From a virus: a DNA stretch of 28,689 nt. Each line of letters begins with the position of its first letter. The first letter of the stretch is position 1. The position numbers and the translations under genes were made by a program. The stretch lies in IMG/VR virus record IMGVR_UViG_3300035158_000908, positions 1 through 28,689 of that record. One strand, 5' to 3'. Shown here one piece after another: positions 22,301 through 28,569 of the stretch. The notes beneath the pieces are model-generated. The model did no database searches, was not told the origin of the DNA, and worked only from the letters and a program-made list of their open reading frames with translations.

Positions 22301-25256
22301 TAAGGTAAAGACTCTTGAGCGTGCTATGGAACTTTCTCCTAAATTACGTGATTTTGCTGATCGTTGCCCAGAACTAATGGAATGTGCTGATAAAATTGTT
22401 GGCATGCCAAAAGAGTATTCTACACACGCAGCTGGGATGGTAGTTTCAGATGTCCCAATTTATGAGTTTGCTCCGCTACGTATTGATAAAAACAGGGAAA
22501 TAGCAGTACAGTATGAGAAGAATCGCTGTGAGAGCGAGGGTTTGGTTAAGATGGATTTCCTGGCCATATCAACGTTGGATGTCATTGACGAGACATTTAA
22601 AAACATTAGAAGTCTTGGTATAGAAAATGCACCCAGACAAATGGAAGATATTCCACTGGATGACCCTGCCACATATGAGATGATTCAGCGCGGTCAAACC
22701 AAGTGTGTTTTCCAACTCGGCAAGTCAGGCATTATGGCGGCCCTATGTAAAAGGATTAAGCCAAAAAATATTTTGGATATTGCCATGGTAAATGCTCTTG
22801 GCAGGCCTGCAGCAAAAGGTAAGCCAGGAGAAAAAGGCACCAGAGAAGAGTATATAGATCGCAGAACAGGCAAGGATGAGGTTACCTATCCTCACATATC
22901 TTTAGAAAAGCCTCTTGGCGAGACGTATGGTTTAGCCATCACAGAAGAGCAACTTATGGGTGTAGCTGGCCATGTAGCTGGATGGGACCTAAACAAAGCA
23001 GATAAGCTCAGAAAGTTTACCAAGATTAAGGGTAAGGATCCAGATTTTGCTCTAAAACTAGAGGCGGAGTTTATTGAGGGGATGATGAACACCCATGGTG
23101 TAGATTATGAGTTGGCTAAGGGAGTTTGGGATAAGTATGTAGCTGGCTTCGGGGGGTACGGCTTCAATAAAACTATGCATAAAGATACATTAGTTTATAC
23201 CACATCAGGCACAAAGAAAATGTCAGAGTGTAAGGTGGGAGATAAACTGTATAGTTTAGATGACGGAAAAGTTGTTGTATCAAATATTACAAACATATAT
23301 GATCATGGTATAGTCCCTTTATGGAAATTAACATTCAACGATGGTTCTGTTGAAAGGTGCACATTAGATCATAAGTGGATTGTAAATGGGGAAAGGATAA
23401 CTACTAGGAGGATATTAGAAGAAAATGCCGAAATCGATTCCATCAGTGTGTCCGGGTTGCCATCAGGAATTTCCCTCAAAAGCGAAGTTAAATGCTCACA
23501 AAAAAATATGTGTAGAGTATTGTTCTCAAGTAAAAACGGGGATAAATGCGAAAAGAGTAAGAAAGTTTTATTGTGGAGAGGAAAAGGTTTGTACAAAAGT
23601 GGAATGGTCAGAACACTTCCAAAAATGTCAAATATGTCAGAAAGTAAGAAAAGAGGTTCGTCAACAGACCATGTCGAAGGTAAACAGGTCGGACACAATG
23701 AGAAAAAAAGCCTCAGTAACTGCGAAGAAAACATCCTCAAGAAGAGATATACAACTAAAGAGAGCAGAAGTTTTGAGGAAATGGAGACAAAACAATCCAG
23801 AGGAGTTTGCAAAAATATTGGCAAAGGCGCACAGTTCTCCAAAGAGATCAAAGATGGAAATGGAATTAGAGCCGCATTTGCAGAAAATAGGGTTCAAAAG
23901 AAACGGGACGATTTTGTGTGGCTCAAAACAGAAACAAGTAGATTTTGTCAACAAAGAGATAAGGTGTGTGATAGAGATAGATGGTCCTTGGCATTTCCTC
24001 CCAATCAAGGGAGAGGATCACTTGAAAACAGTACAGAGCAGAGATTGTATATTAGAGACGGAGATCAGCAAGAGGGAATGGAAGTTATTGAGGATCGCCA
24101 TGGATCAGTTCCCAAAATCTGGCAAACCATCAGAAAAACTCCTGGATATAATTATAAAAATTATACAAGAGAGGCCAAGCAAAATATACTATCTAGGAAA
24201 GTTATACAATTCAGTTTCGAGGGATTTGATAGGGGACTTGATATAGAAGTTGATAATGAATCTCATAATTTTCTTCTTGCATCTGGTATATTTACTTCAA
24301 ACTCGCATGCAGTATTCTATTCAATTAATGGATATATCACAGCTTATCTAAAATGTCACTATCCTGCAGCTTTTCTTGCAGCCTATCTTAAGGTTAAAAC
24401 TTCAAAGGGCGGCATTAACAAAGATGATGAGATTAATGGAGCGAAGGGTGAGTGCCGTAGGTTGGGAATTAGAATTATTCCTCCCGATATTAACAAAAGC
24501 AAAGCTGGATACGAGGTCTTGGATGATCAAACTGTCGTAATGGGCTTAGCGGCTATTAAGGGAATGGGAGCAAAGGCTCTAGATGAAGTTATAAGTAAAC
24601 AACCATTCTCATCGTTTGTTAATTTTCTCCACAAAGTAGACGGTAGAATTATTAATAAAAGTAAAATCGAAGCTTTAGCTAAGGCTGGGTGTTTCGATTC
24701 TTTCAAAGTAAACAGAAAAGATGTTCATGATGAGGGTAAAAAGATACGTGATAAGATGAACGCCTTCCTCAGAAAGAAGATCAAAGATGGTTATGATGCT
24801 GAAATGGCTATCGAAGATTTTCCTCTTAAATTCTCTGGAAATGAGTGGGGCCAACAGGAAAAACTTAGGTATGAGCAAGAGGTATTGGGCGAATTAGTAT
24901 CTGGAAATATCCACGACCTTTTTCCCAGATTCTTTACCAATAATGGAGTTACTTTAATCTCCAAGCTTCGAGTGCTACCAAATCGTCATAGAATTGTGGT
25001 AGAAGTTATTGTCAAGAGCTTTTTGCGTGAGTTTAAGATAAAAAATGGCAAATACGCTGGTCAGAAGATGGCCAAATACCTAGTGGAAGATGTCATGGGT
25101 ACGGAGGTTGAGCTTACAGTGTGGCCAACTGAGTATAAAACTGCCAAAGATTTAATGACTATTGGCAGGCCGGTTGGGGCCATCTGTGAGGTAAGTGACT
25201 TTAACGGTGCGAAAACATTAATGTTAAAAGAACTTCAAAAAGTTTATGGAAATTGA
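19383..25256 (+). CDS. dnaE: DNA polymerase III alpha subunit (DnaE) with two inteins
   Basis: A 1957-aa precursor; removing two inteins (residues 405-854 and 1264-1640) leaves a 1130-aa DnaE, a normal length. The N-terminus is a PHP domain with metal-type motifs (HLHAHTN, ITDHG, CEAYF, VDAHYL). The polymerase core has GIGRG//SVGGSLIAHLLGI, LPDIDTDF (precursor Asp894 and Asp896 by analogy with the catalytic pair), VKMDFL (Asp1058), and FGGYGFNK//SHAVFYS. A C-terminal region has a helix-hairpin-helix-like stretch (LAAIKGMGAKALDEV) and an OB-fold (VEVIVKSFLREFKIK). It is the likely phage replicative polymerase. AAGGAG precedes the ATG, which overlaps the previous stop. No epsilon proofreading subunit is seen here, so the PHP domain may matter. 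Confidence 0.96.
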   Translation: MRDFVHLHAHTNLGSMLDALQSVDDLFDLVNLKGQKALAITDHGTLAALFDAYKAYKRTGVKFIPGCEAYFVHSYDIIEPKKGEKGRKKTEKRKHMVLLAQNETGYKNLLKINYLGFQHFVVSMGRVFPRISWEILEEYNEGIIATSACANGILAEPIFQDDYKKAVEYAKRFADIFKGRFYLEIQPHALEDDRLSQVKLNNQLIKMSKELDLPLVTAVDAHYLTKSDATVHDVLMAINAKKPVDDPDRHRYGINEFYVKDGDEVYDFLAKFHGEEAAEEAVSNTVKIADMIEPPDYMESKGNHLPVFDPSKEPDYKEFLEWREKSHTPENLPMDKAYMRFHIIDGFKRKFGHLGPAERKERWDRVKNELKILEGNNFSSYMLITADMIKWAKKNDILVGIGRGCLSGDTMVFTSDGFKRLDKIVKGDVVLTHKGRFRSVKDTFKYDVSNEDLVQVRTDYSFGPITLTNDHEVYGTKKRKTKSYQQYLNNNWKPPFKRRKYFVKNDPSFVAISELNKDDFIFMPFPDRPDHDIESLDLGEYCGPNDILDGNNIISMIPLTNNLSIGEISKKTGLSRNAVQRAKRNNKILVKTRLVISDYLAQSGVSFDDWQNSTNTENREIGRYLEIDEDFCYMIGRWIGDGWIHDKNQSYSIGFAFHRDDVSGKEKLFNYFSELGFKCTIAPHKEKKIDQLYVYSYILAKLFRDLFPSYQDTSSTKSFGIFSGLPSNKTKQIIMGIKHSDGHYNIERDKRENIDSTSINLINNIRQELLYLKIPSSVSIRKSYKYGEYVCKKSYKLRFRGIEGELSNRIDHRIFENGYYVTILDKKQIKKDFVYDIHVDEDKSYVTQNYAVHNSVGGSLIAHLLGIHNVDPLEYGLLFERFQNAYKTDLPDIDTDFTSNGRDNVQEYVREKYGRDNCAQVSNINTYTPKNVIPDLVKSMRNVMPGLIPEGAYYVKIAEAIKAAIPDQDPDGNKVKTLERAMELSPKLRDFADRCPELMECADKIVGMPKEYSTHAAGMVVSDVPIYEFAPLRIDKNREIAVQYEKNRCESEGLVKMDFLAISTLDVIDETFKNIRSLGIENAPRQMEDIPLDDPATYEMIQRGQTKCVFQLGKSGIMAALCKRIKPKNILDIAMVNALGRPAAKGKPGEKGTREEYIDRRTGKDEVTYPHISLEKPLGETYGLAITEEQLMGVAGHVAGWDLNKADKLRKFTKIKGKDPDFALKLEAEFIEGMMNTHGVDYELAKGVWDKYVAGFGGYGFNKTMHKDTLVYTTSGTKKMSECKVGDKLYSLDDGKVVVSNITNIYDHGIVPLWKLTFNDGSVERCTLDHKWIVNGERITTRRILEENAEIDSISVSGLPSGISLKSEVKCSQKNMCRVLFSSKNGDKCEKSKKVLLWRGKGLYKSGMVRTLPKMSNMSESKKRGSSTDHVEGKQVGHNEKKSLSNCEENILKKRYTTKESRSFEEMETKQSRGVCKNIGKGAQFSKEIKDGNGIRAAFAENRVQKKRDDFVWLKTETSRFCQQRDKVCDRDRWSLAFPPNQGRGSLENSTEQRLYIRDGDQQEGMEVIEDRHGSVPKIWQTIRKTPGYNYKNYTREAKQNILSRKVIQFSFEGFDRGLDIEVDNESHNFLLASGIFTSNSHAVFYSINGYITAYLKCHYPAAFLAAYLKVKTSKGGINKDDEINGAKGECRRLGIRIIPPDINKSKAGYEVLDDQTVVMGLAAIKGMGAKALDEVISKQPFSSFVNFLHKVDGRIINKSKIEALAKAGCFDSFKVNRKDVHDEGKKIRDKMNAFLRKKIKDGYDAEMAIEDFPLKFSGNEWGQQEKLRYEQEVLGELVSGNIHDLFPRFFTNNGVTLISKLRVLPNRHRIVVEVIVKSFLREFKIKNGKYAGQKMAKYLVEDVMGTEVELTVWPTEYKTAKDLMTIGRPVGAICEVSDFNGAKTLMLKELQKVYGN
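20595..21944 (+). mobile_element. DnaE intein 1 (LAGLIDADG, with an HTH insert)
   Basis: Precursor residues 405-854 (450 aa). The N-terminal block is CLSGDTMVFTSDGFKRLDKI, starting with Cys1. Block B is TLTNDHEVYG. Two LAGLIDADG-type helices are visible (MIGRWIGDG and IIMGIKHSDG). Between block B and the first helix lies a helix-turn-helix-like segment (SIGEISKKTGLSRNAVQR). The C-terminal blocks are VYDIHVDEDKSYVTQNYAVHN, with Ser+1. Removal restores GRGSVGGS, the DnaE polymerase motif. All class 1 splicing residues are present, so it should splice. In the second LAGLIDADG helix the usual acidic residue pattern is HSDG, so nuclease activity is likely but not certain. Confidence 0.95.
23172..24302 (+). 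mobile_element. DnaE intein 2, hosting an overprinted endonuclease gene
   Basis: Precursor residues 1264-1640 (377 aa), bounded by restoration of GFNK/SHAVFYS. The N-terminal block A is TMHKDTLVYTTSGTKKM, with Thr at position 1 instead of Cys or Ser. Block B is CTLDHKWIV. The C-terminal blocks are LDIEVDNESHNFLLASGIFTSN, ending Ser-Asn instead of His-Asn, with Ser+1. In the DnaE frame the roughly 270 residues between the splicing blocks have no recognisable domain. In the +1 frame the same bases encode a homing endonuclease (23425-24246). The first intein half is about 85 residues and the last about 20 to 30, which is a mini-intein-sized splicing domain. Splicing is plausible but not assured. 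Confidence 0.9.
23425..24246 (+). CDS. Vsr/PD-(D/E)XK-like homing endonuclease nested out of frame inside DnaE intein 2
   Basis: A 273-aa protein in the +1 frame relative to DnaE. An in-frame TAG (23416-23418) precedes the ATG, and AGGAGG lies at 23406-23411, 13 nt upstream, so independent translation is likely. The N-terminus has a C2HC zinc finger (CPGC ... HKKIC) and a second Cys/His cluster (FYCGEEKVC ... HFQKCQIC). A basic linker follows (MRKKASVTAKKTSSRRD, then NNPEEFAKILAKAHSS). The nuclease domain reads VDFVNKEIRCVIEIDGPWHF (Asp173, Glu184, Asp186, His190), then SRDCILETEISKREWKLLRIA. This is the Vsr-like fold used by free-standing homing nucleases such as the I-Bth0305I family. Its stop codon lies within block F of the host intein. 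The minus-strand frames here are shadows. Confidence 0.9.
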   Translation: MPKSIPSVCPGCHQEFPSKAKLNAHKKICVEYCSQVKTGINAKRVRKFYCGEEKVCTKVEWSEHFQKCQICQKVRKEVRQQTMSKVNRSDTMRKKASVTAKKTSSRRDIQLKRAEVLRKWRQNNPEEFAKILAKAHSSPKRSKMEMELEPHLQKIGFKRNGTILCGSKQKQVDFVNKEIRCVIEIDGPWHFLPIKGEDHLKTVQSRDCILETEISKREWKLLRIAMDQFPKSGKPSEKLLDIIIKIIQERPSKIYYLGKLYNSVSRDLIGDLI

Positions 25257-25265
25257 GAAAAACCC

Positions 25266-25293
25266 TTGACAATCTATCAATAAGGTTTAAATT
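25266..25293 (+). promoter_or_regulatory. Sigma70-type promoter candidate
   Basis: TTGACA (25266-25271) is a perfect -35 box. TAAATT (25288-25293), 16 nt further on, is a moderate -10 candidate. It lies just after the DnaE stop and 25 nt before the next ATG, in the 61-nt gap, and would drive the small-gene cluster downstream with the host RNA polymerase. Confidence 0.55.
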
Positions 25294-25317
25294 AATAGTT
25301 AGAGAGGTGGAAATTTC

Positions 25318-25959
25318 ATGCAATGCAGATCTTGTGGAACTCCGATACTTGCCACATTTAAACACGCGATAGCACAGAATATATGCCCAGCATGTGGTGG
25401 CCAAATTATGGATGAGGAATCCCTAGCCTTAATAGAGGATGTGGGCAATACCATTCGTAATGAGGCTGCTGTACGTGGAGAAACGGCTCACAATCTGGCT
25501 GTTGCGTTAGTGGCAAGATATGACATTACCCTTCGTAATAATGAGCAGATGTCTCAAATGCCTGTTCAACGAGTGCCAGCACAACCTGCTAGCCCTCAGT
25601 CTACAGCACAACAGCCTGTTACACAACATAAGGTTGCTCCACCAAGCGCCATGAAACAGGCTATGACTCAAGATGTTATGTCAGCTCCAGAAATGCCAGA
25701 TGGTATTTCTGAACGAGAGCGCGAGCAAATGCTTGAAGAGGCTGTACGTAGTAGATATAATATGGTAGACCAGATACAGGCAGATACAATGACCAATGAG
25801 GATTTTGCTGACGAACAGGCTTTAGTTCCTGCGGAAGAGTCGGTTTTTTCTGAAGGCACCCCTAATCCTATTTTAGAACGAGAGCGTTTGGCCAGATTGG
25901 CTAAACAGCAACAAGCTATGAACGGTGGGGGACAGGGAGTGTTCCGTAGAGGTAGTTAA
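25318..25959 (+). CDS. Zinc-ribbon protein with disordered middle, unknown function
   Basis: A 213-aa protein. The N-terminus is a short zinc ribbon (CRSCG ... CPACGG). A Pro/Gln/Ala-rich, probably disordered stretch follows (VQRVPAQPASPQSTAQQP), then an acidic helical C-terminal part ending in a Gly-rich, basic tail. No family recognised. The zinc ribbon suggests a nucleic-acid or protein-interaction role. AGAGAGGTGG precedes the ATG. It is the first gene after the candidate promoter and overlaps the next start as TAATG. Confidence 0.6.
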   Translation: MQCRSCGTPILATFKHAIAQNICPACGGQIMDEESLALIEDVGNTIRNEAAVRGETAHNLAVALVARYDITLRNNEQMSQMPVQRVPAQPASPQSTAQQPVTQHKVAPPSAMKQAMTQDVMSAPEMPDGISEREREQMLEEAVRSRYNMVDQIQADTMTNEDFADEQALVPAEESVFSEGTPNPILERERLARLAKQQQAMNGGGQGVFRRGS

Positions 25960-26252
25960 TGCCCATTAGAATCATAGATTATAAAGAAGTTGATATGACT
26001 AATGAGGAATATGGTTACTATCAGCGAATTGTAGAAGAGTTTTCTAGTGGAATGTATTCTGGTAAAGAACAGTTTCGTGACACGTTTGATGTAGATGAAG
26101 ATGGTTGTATTACCTTAATCAGGCCTCCACTAAAAAAACAAACAGCATGGGCTGTTATTGTTTTTCTACAAAATCTAATGATTAACCAAAGATTAAGACG
26201 TGCGGAGCGATGGATTACGGAGATTACTAATGACAGAAAAACTGACGGTTAG
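25959..26252 (+). CDS. Small protein, unknown function
   Basis: A 97-aa protein with an acidic first half (MTNEEYGYYQRIVEEF ... DVDEDGC) and a helical, hydrophobic-to-basic second half (TAWAVIVFLQNLMINQRLRRAERW). The C-terminal 23 nt overlap the next gene in another frame. No motif was recognised. The start is in a TAATG overlap. Confidence 0.6.
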   Translation: MPIRIIDYKEVDMTNEEYGYYQRIVEEFSSGMYSGKEQFRDTFDVDEDGCITLIRPPLKKQTAWAVIVFLQNLMINQRLRRAERWITEITNDRKTDG

Positions 26253-26748
26253 AAGACAGCTTGACCTTGAACATTTCAATCCATTGGATATTGAAATTGA
26301 AGAATTTAAGGGTCTTGCTGATGCTATGCCCAGAGATGCTAATATAGATATAGCCAATGCTGAAAAGCTTGCGGCTAGATTTTTAAGAGCGGCTGACCGG
26401 TGTAGTGAAATTTTATCCACTTTAATTTTAGTAGAAAACAAAGCTAAGTCGAGGCTTAGTGCAACAAAGAATAGATTGTATTTATCAGCAAGTGAAGAGG
26501 GCCATAGAACCGTAAAAGCACGTGAGGCTTACGCTGAAAGTCATGAAGAGTTTGTTGCCGCAACAGATAAATACAATGAAGCGTATGCAGTTCGTAAGTT
26601 TTTTGAAGCAAAGCAAAAATGGTTTATTGATGCGCATTATTTAATGAAACAGAGACTAAAAGGTGAATACGGACACCAGAAAGCCTCTGGTTTTTCTGAA
26701 ACCTCTGGCCAGGAAAGGACCTGGGGAGAGAAGTCCTGGAACGACTAG
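26230..26748 (+). CDS. Helical protein, possibly UvsY-like recombination mediator
   Basis: A 172-aa protein from ATG 26230, which has GGAG 7 nt upstream. A GTG at 26200 in the same frame would enlarge the overlap with the previous gene and lacks such a site. The product is almost wholly helical: a chain of Ala/Glu/Arg-rich helices (NAEKLAARFLRAADRCSEIL, KAREAYAESHEEFVAATDKY) and a last helix (KFFEAKQKWFIDAHYLMKQR), then a polar tail. This pattern and the gene's position near the ssDNA-binding protein resemble phage UvsY-type recombination mediators. The similarity is architectural only, and the assignment is tentative. Confidence 0.6.
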   Translation: MTEKLTVRRQLDLEHFNPLDIEIEEFKGLADAMPRDANIDIANAEKLAARFLRAADRCSEILSTLILVENKAKSRLSATKNRLYLSASEEGHRTVKAREAYAESHEEFVAATDKYNEAYAVRKFFEAKQKWFIDAHYLMKQRLKGEYGHQKASGFSETSGQERTWGEKSWND

Positions 26749-26757
26749 GAGAGAAAT

Positions 26758-27060
26758 ATGTCAACTTTTGATATGGATATGCATGTTAAGAAAGGTCAGT
26801 CTGATAAACCCTTATATGCAGTTTTTTTAAAGAAAAAGACTGCAAGATCACCAGACCGATATTTTATTGTAACTAAAAAGGCAGAGTATTTTCTCCCCAA
26901 CGCTTTTCACGGTATTGGTTTTTGGGCTGATCAGATTCCAGAACTAGATCCAGAAACCACTGCATCGAAACAGTACTTAGAGGATCAGAAATATTCAGAA
27001 GTATGGATTCCATACGAGAACATTGAGTTTATAGAAAGTTTAGTTTATATAAAAAGATAG
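26758..27060 (+). CDS. Small protein, unknown function
   Basis: A 100-aa protein with mixed strands (KPLYAVFLKKK, RYFIVTKKAEYF) and a C-terminal strand (IEFIESLVYIKR). No family recognised. GAGAG precedes the ATG after a 9-nt gap. It is the last gene before the leader of the ssDNA-binding protein. Confidence 0.55.
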   Translation: MSTFDMDMHVKKGQSDKPLYAVFLKKKTARSPDRYFIVTKKAEYFLPNAFHGIGFWADQIPELDPETTASKQYLEDQKYSEVWIPYENIEFIESLVYIKR

Positions 27061-27099
27061 GCCACGTTGGCTGGATGTCGTGACAGTCGATTCATCGTC

Positions 27100-27127
27100 T
27101 TGACAACAAACATCCGAAAATAATTAT
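27100..27127 (+). promoter_or_regulatory. Sigma70-type promoter candidate for the ssDNA-binding protein
   Basis: TTGACA (27100-27105) is a perfect -35 box. AATTAT (27122-27127) at 16-nt spacing is a moderate -10 candidate. They lie in the 114-nt gap 27061-27174, the longest gene-free stretch in the window. An AGGAGG site at its end (27163-27168) precedes the ATG at 27175. Confidence 0.5.
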
Positions 27128-27174
27128 CCCGCTATGTACAATGCGTACCAGGGAACACACACAGGAGGATTGAT

Positions 27175-27879
27175 ATGTCTGAAGTAAAATATGGAGAACT
27201 TGCAAGTTGGGATGACGGAGATGTTTCCGGACCAAATGATTTCATGAACCTAGAACAAGGTGATAATAAGGTAAGGATTGTTACAAATCCTTATCAGTTC
27301 GTAGTCCATTGGGTAAAGGACGAAAGTGGTAAGAATCGCAAGATTCGTTGTGCTATTAACGATTGTCCACTTTGCCGTCAGGGAGTTGATGCTCAAACTC
27401 GCTGGTATGTTGGCGTACTAGATTATAAGAGTGGCAGACCTAAAATCTTGGAGATTGGGAGCCAGATTTTCAGGGGCATTCGCGGTTACGTGAACAACCC
27501 TGACTGGAATGAAACAATCAAAAAGCCTTGGGGCCAGATCTTAGCCTATGACGTCAACATCACTCGTGGGCCAAAGGGTACTCAGCCTCTTTATCAGGTT
27601 ATGCCTAGCCCCAAGATGAAGGACATCACCGAAGAAGAAACTGCTCTTACAGAGGGTTTCTTGAAGAGGGTAAACATTACAAAGTTTACCCAACCTCCAA
27701 CACCTGCAGAGGTTGAGGAGAAATTGGGCGTTTCTAGTGACAGCGGCGCAACGCCAGCTGGCCAGCAGTACGCTGTTGGAACCCAAACTGTCACTAACAC
27801 TGAGGCTGGTGTGAAACCGGCTATCGGAGATGATGAGTTCGAGTTTGGCGACGAAGGTTTGGAAGGGGACGACGAGTAA
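27175..27879 (+). CDS. Single-stranded DNA-binding protein (phage gp32-like)
   Basis: A 234-aa protein. The core (NKVRIVTNPYQFVVHWV, then IRCAINDCPLCRQG, then RWYVGVLDYKSGRPKILEIG) fits phage OB-fold ssDNA-binding proteins, in which a Cys-rich zinc site is inserted in the fold. The C-terminus is strongly acidic (DDEFEFGDEGLEGDDE), the usual partner-docking tail of SSB proteins. It would coat ssDNA made by DnaE replication and SbcCD/Cas4-like resection. A strong ribosome site (AGGAGG), its own candidate promoter and a terminator right after the gene suggest high, separate expression. Confidence 0.85.
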   Translation: MSEVKYGELASWDDGDVSGPNDFMNLEQGDNKVRIVTNPYQFVVHWVKDESGKNRKIRCAINDCPLCRQGVDAQTRWYVGVLDYKSGRPKILEIGSQIFRGIRGYVNNPDWNETIKKPWGQILAYDVNITRGPKGTQPLYQVMPSPKMKDITEEETALTEGFLKRVNITKFTQPPTPAEVEEKLGVSSDSGATPAGQQYAVGTQTVTNTEAGVKPAIGDDEFEFGDEGLEGDDE

Positions 27880-27886
27880 TCAATTT

Positions 27887-27935
27887 GCCGGTGGGTCTCA
27901 CAATCAACGTGGCCTGAGGCCCACCGGCTTTTTTT
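27887..27935 (+). terminator. Rho-independent terminator after the ssDNA-binding protein gene
   Basis: A 14-bp stem (27887-27900 pairs with 27915-27928, one G-T wobble) with the GC-rich end GCCGGTGGG/CCCACCGGC and a 14-nt loop is followed by seven T. It lies 8 nt after the stop codon and is the clearest terminator in the window. Confidence 0.93.
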
Positions 27936-27947
27936 CTGGATGTGTAA

Positions 27948-28559
27948 ATGAGCAAAAGCGAATACAAGATCGATCTTTTAGATGTAGAGGATTTTAAAGT
28001 ACTTCTTATTAATTCTAAGCCTCCAAGAATTGAGGCTAAGGTCATATTTGATCGTGACCATATTAGCCAAAAGCTAATATTTACACTTATGGAGATTACT
28101 CATGAACATGGTTTTGGGTGCTCACCGCCCCATTTTAATGGGCCTGATGACTCATCCATGACCTTTCTTATAGGATATATTCTTCCCAGCAAGAGATCAC
28201 TTAAAAAGCACCTTGAGCGTATTAGGGAGTGTTTAGACGAAGTGAAAACGTTTGCAAACGATTTTACTCAGCAACTAGATTTTAGTCAGCTGGATATATC
28301 GATGTTTCATAAAATAGGGCTTAGTGGGTTTTATCCAGAGCATTTAGCAGCCGTAAGAGATCAAAATTATAATGGATCTTGGAAAGAATTTTATGAGGCG
28401 ATGGTTTCAGAAGATAGGGAAGACGAAGCTGAGATAGTTCAGCGATGTATGGAATTCGAAGAAATAAATTCCAAGGACATGGGGCTTGTGGGACATAAAT
28501 TAGGGTTTATGCTTCACATGCTAGAGCAGGTTCCGCCAATAAGTAGTGATGCCAACTAA
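27948..28559 (+). CDS. Protein of unknown function
   Basis: A 203-aa protein with a possible ferredoxin-like or beta/alpha first half (FKVLLINSKPPRIEAKVIFD, FLIGYILPSKRSLKKHLERI) and a helical acidic second half (WKEFYEAMVSEDREDEAEIV). No motif recognised. It starts 12 nt after the terminator's T-run, so its expression probably depends on read-through or an unseen promoter. Its stop is 10 nt before the second copy of the 54-bp element. Confidence 0.6.
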   Translation: MSKSEYKIDLLDVEDFKVLLINSKPPRIEAKVIFDRDHISQKLIFTLMEITHEHGFGCSPPHFNGPDDSSMTFLIGYILPSKRSLKKHLERIRECLDEVKTFANDFTQQLDFSQLDISMFHKIGLSGFYPEHLAAVRDQNYNGSWKEFYEAMVSEDREDEAEIVQRCMEFEEINSKDMGLVGHKLGFMLHMLEQVPPISSDAN

Positions 28560-28569
28560 AAAAAAATCA

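Noticed and set aside
23369-24008. Long minus-strand open frames (160 and 115 codons) opposite the nested nuclease
   Set aside because: Their products are low-complexity (Leu/Ser/Phe-rich) and have no motifs. They are explained by the constrained base composition of two coding frames on the + strand.
23415-24250. Simple sequencing frameshifts as the explanation of the nested nuclease
   Set aside because: Two compensating indels would be needed. A stop lies directly before the nuclease ATG, and the DnaE frame is free of stops over all 274 codons with a C-for-T bias exactly at risk positions. Not excluded without reads.
23172-24302. Calling intein 2 a class 3 (WCT) intein
   Set aside because: The block B Trp and the C-terminal Thr are present, but the block F position that should be Cys is Asp.
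27073-27115. GGATGT/ACATCC inverted repeat in the ssDNA-binding protein leader
   Set aside because: Only six pairs with a 31-nt loop and no convincing inner pairing. It is a weak signal.
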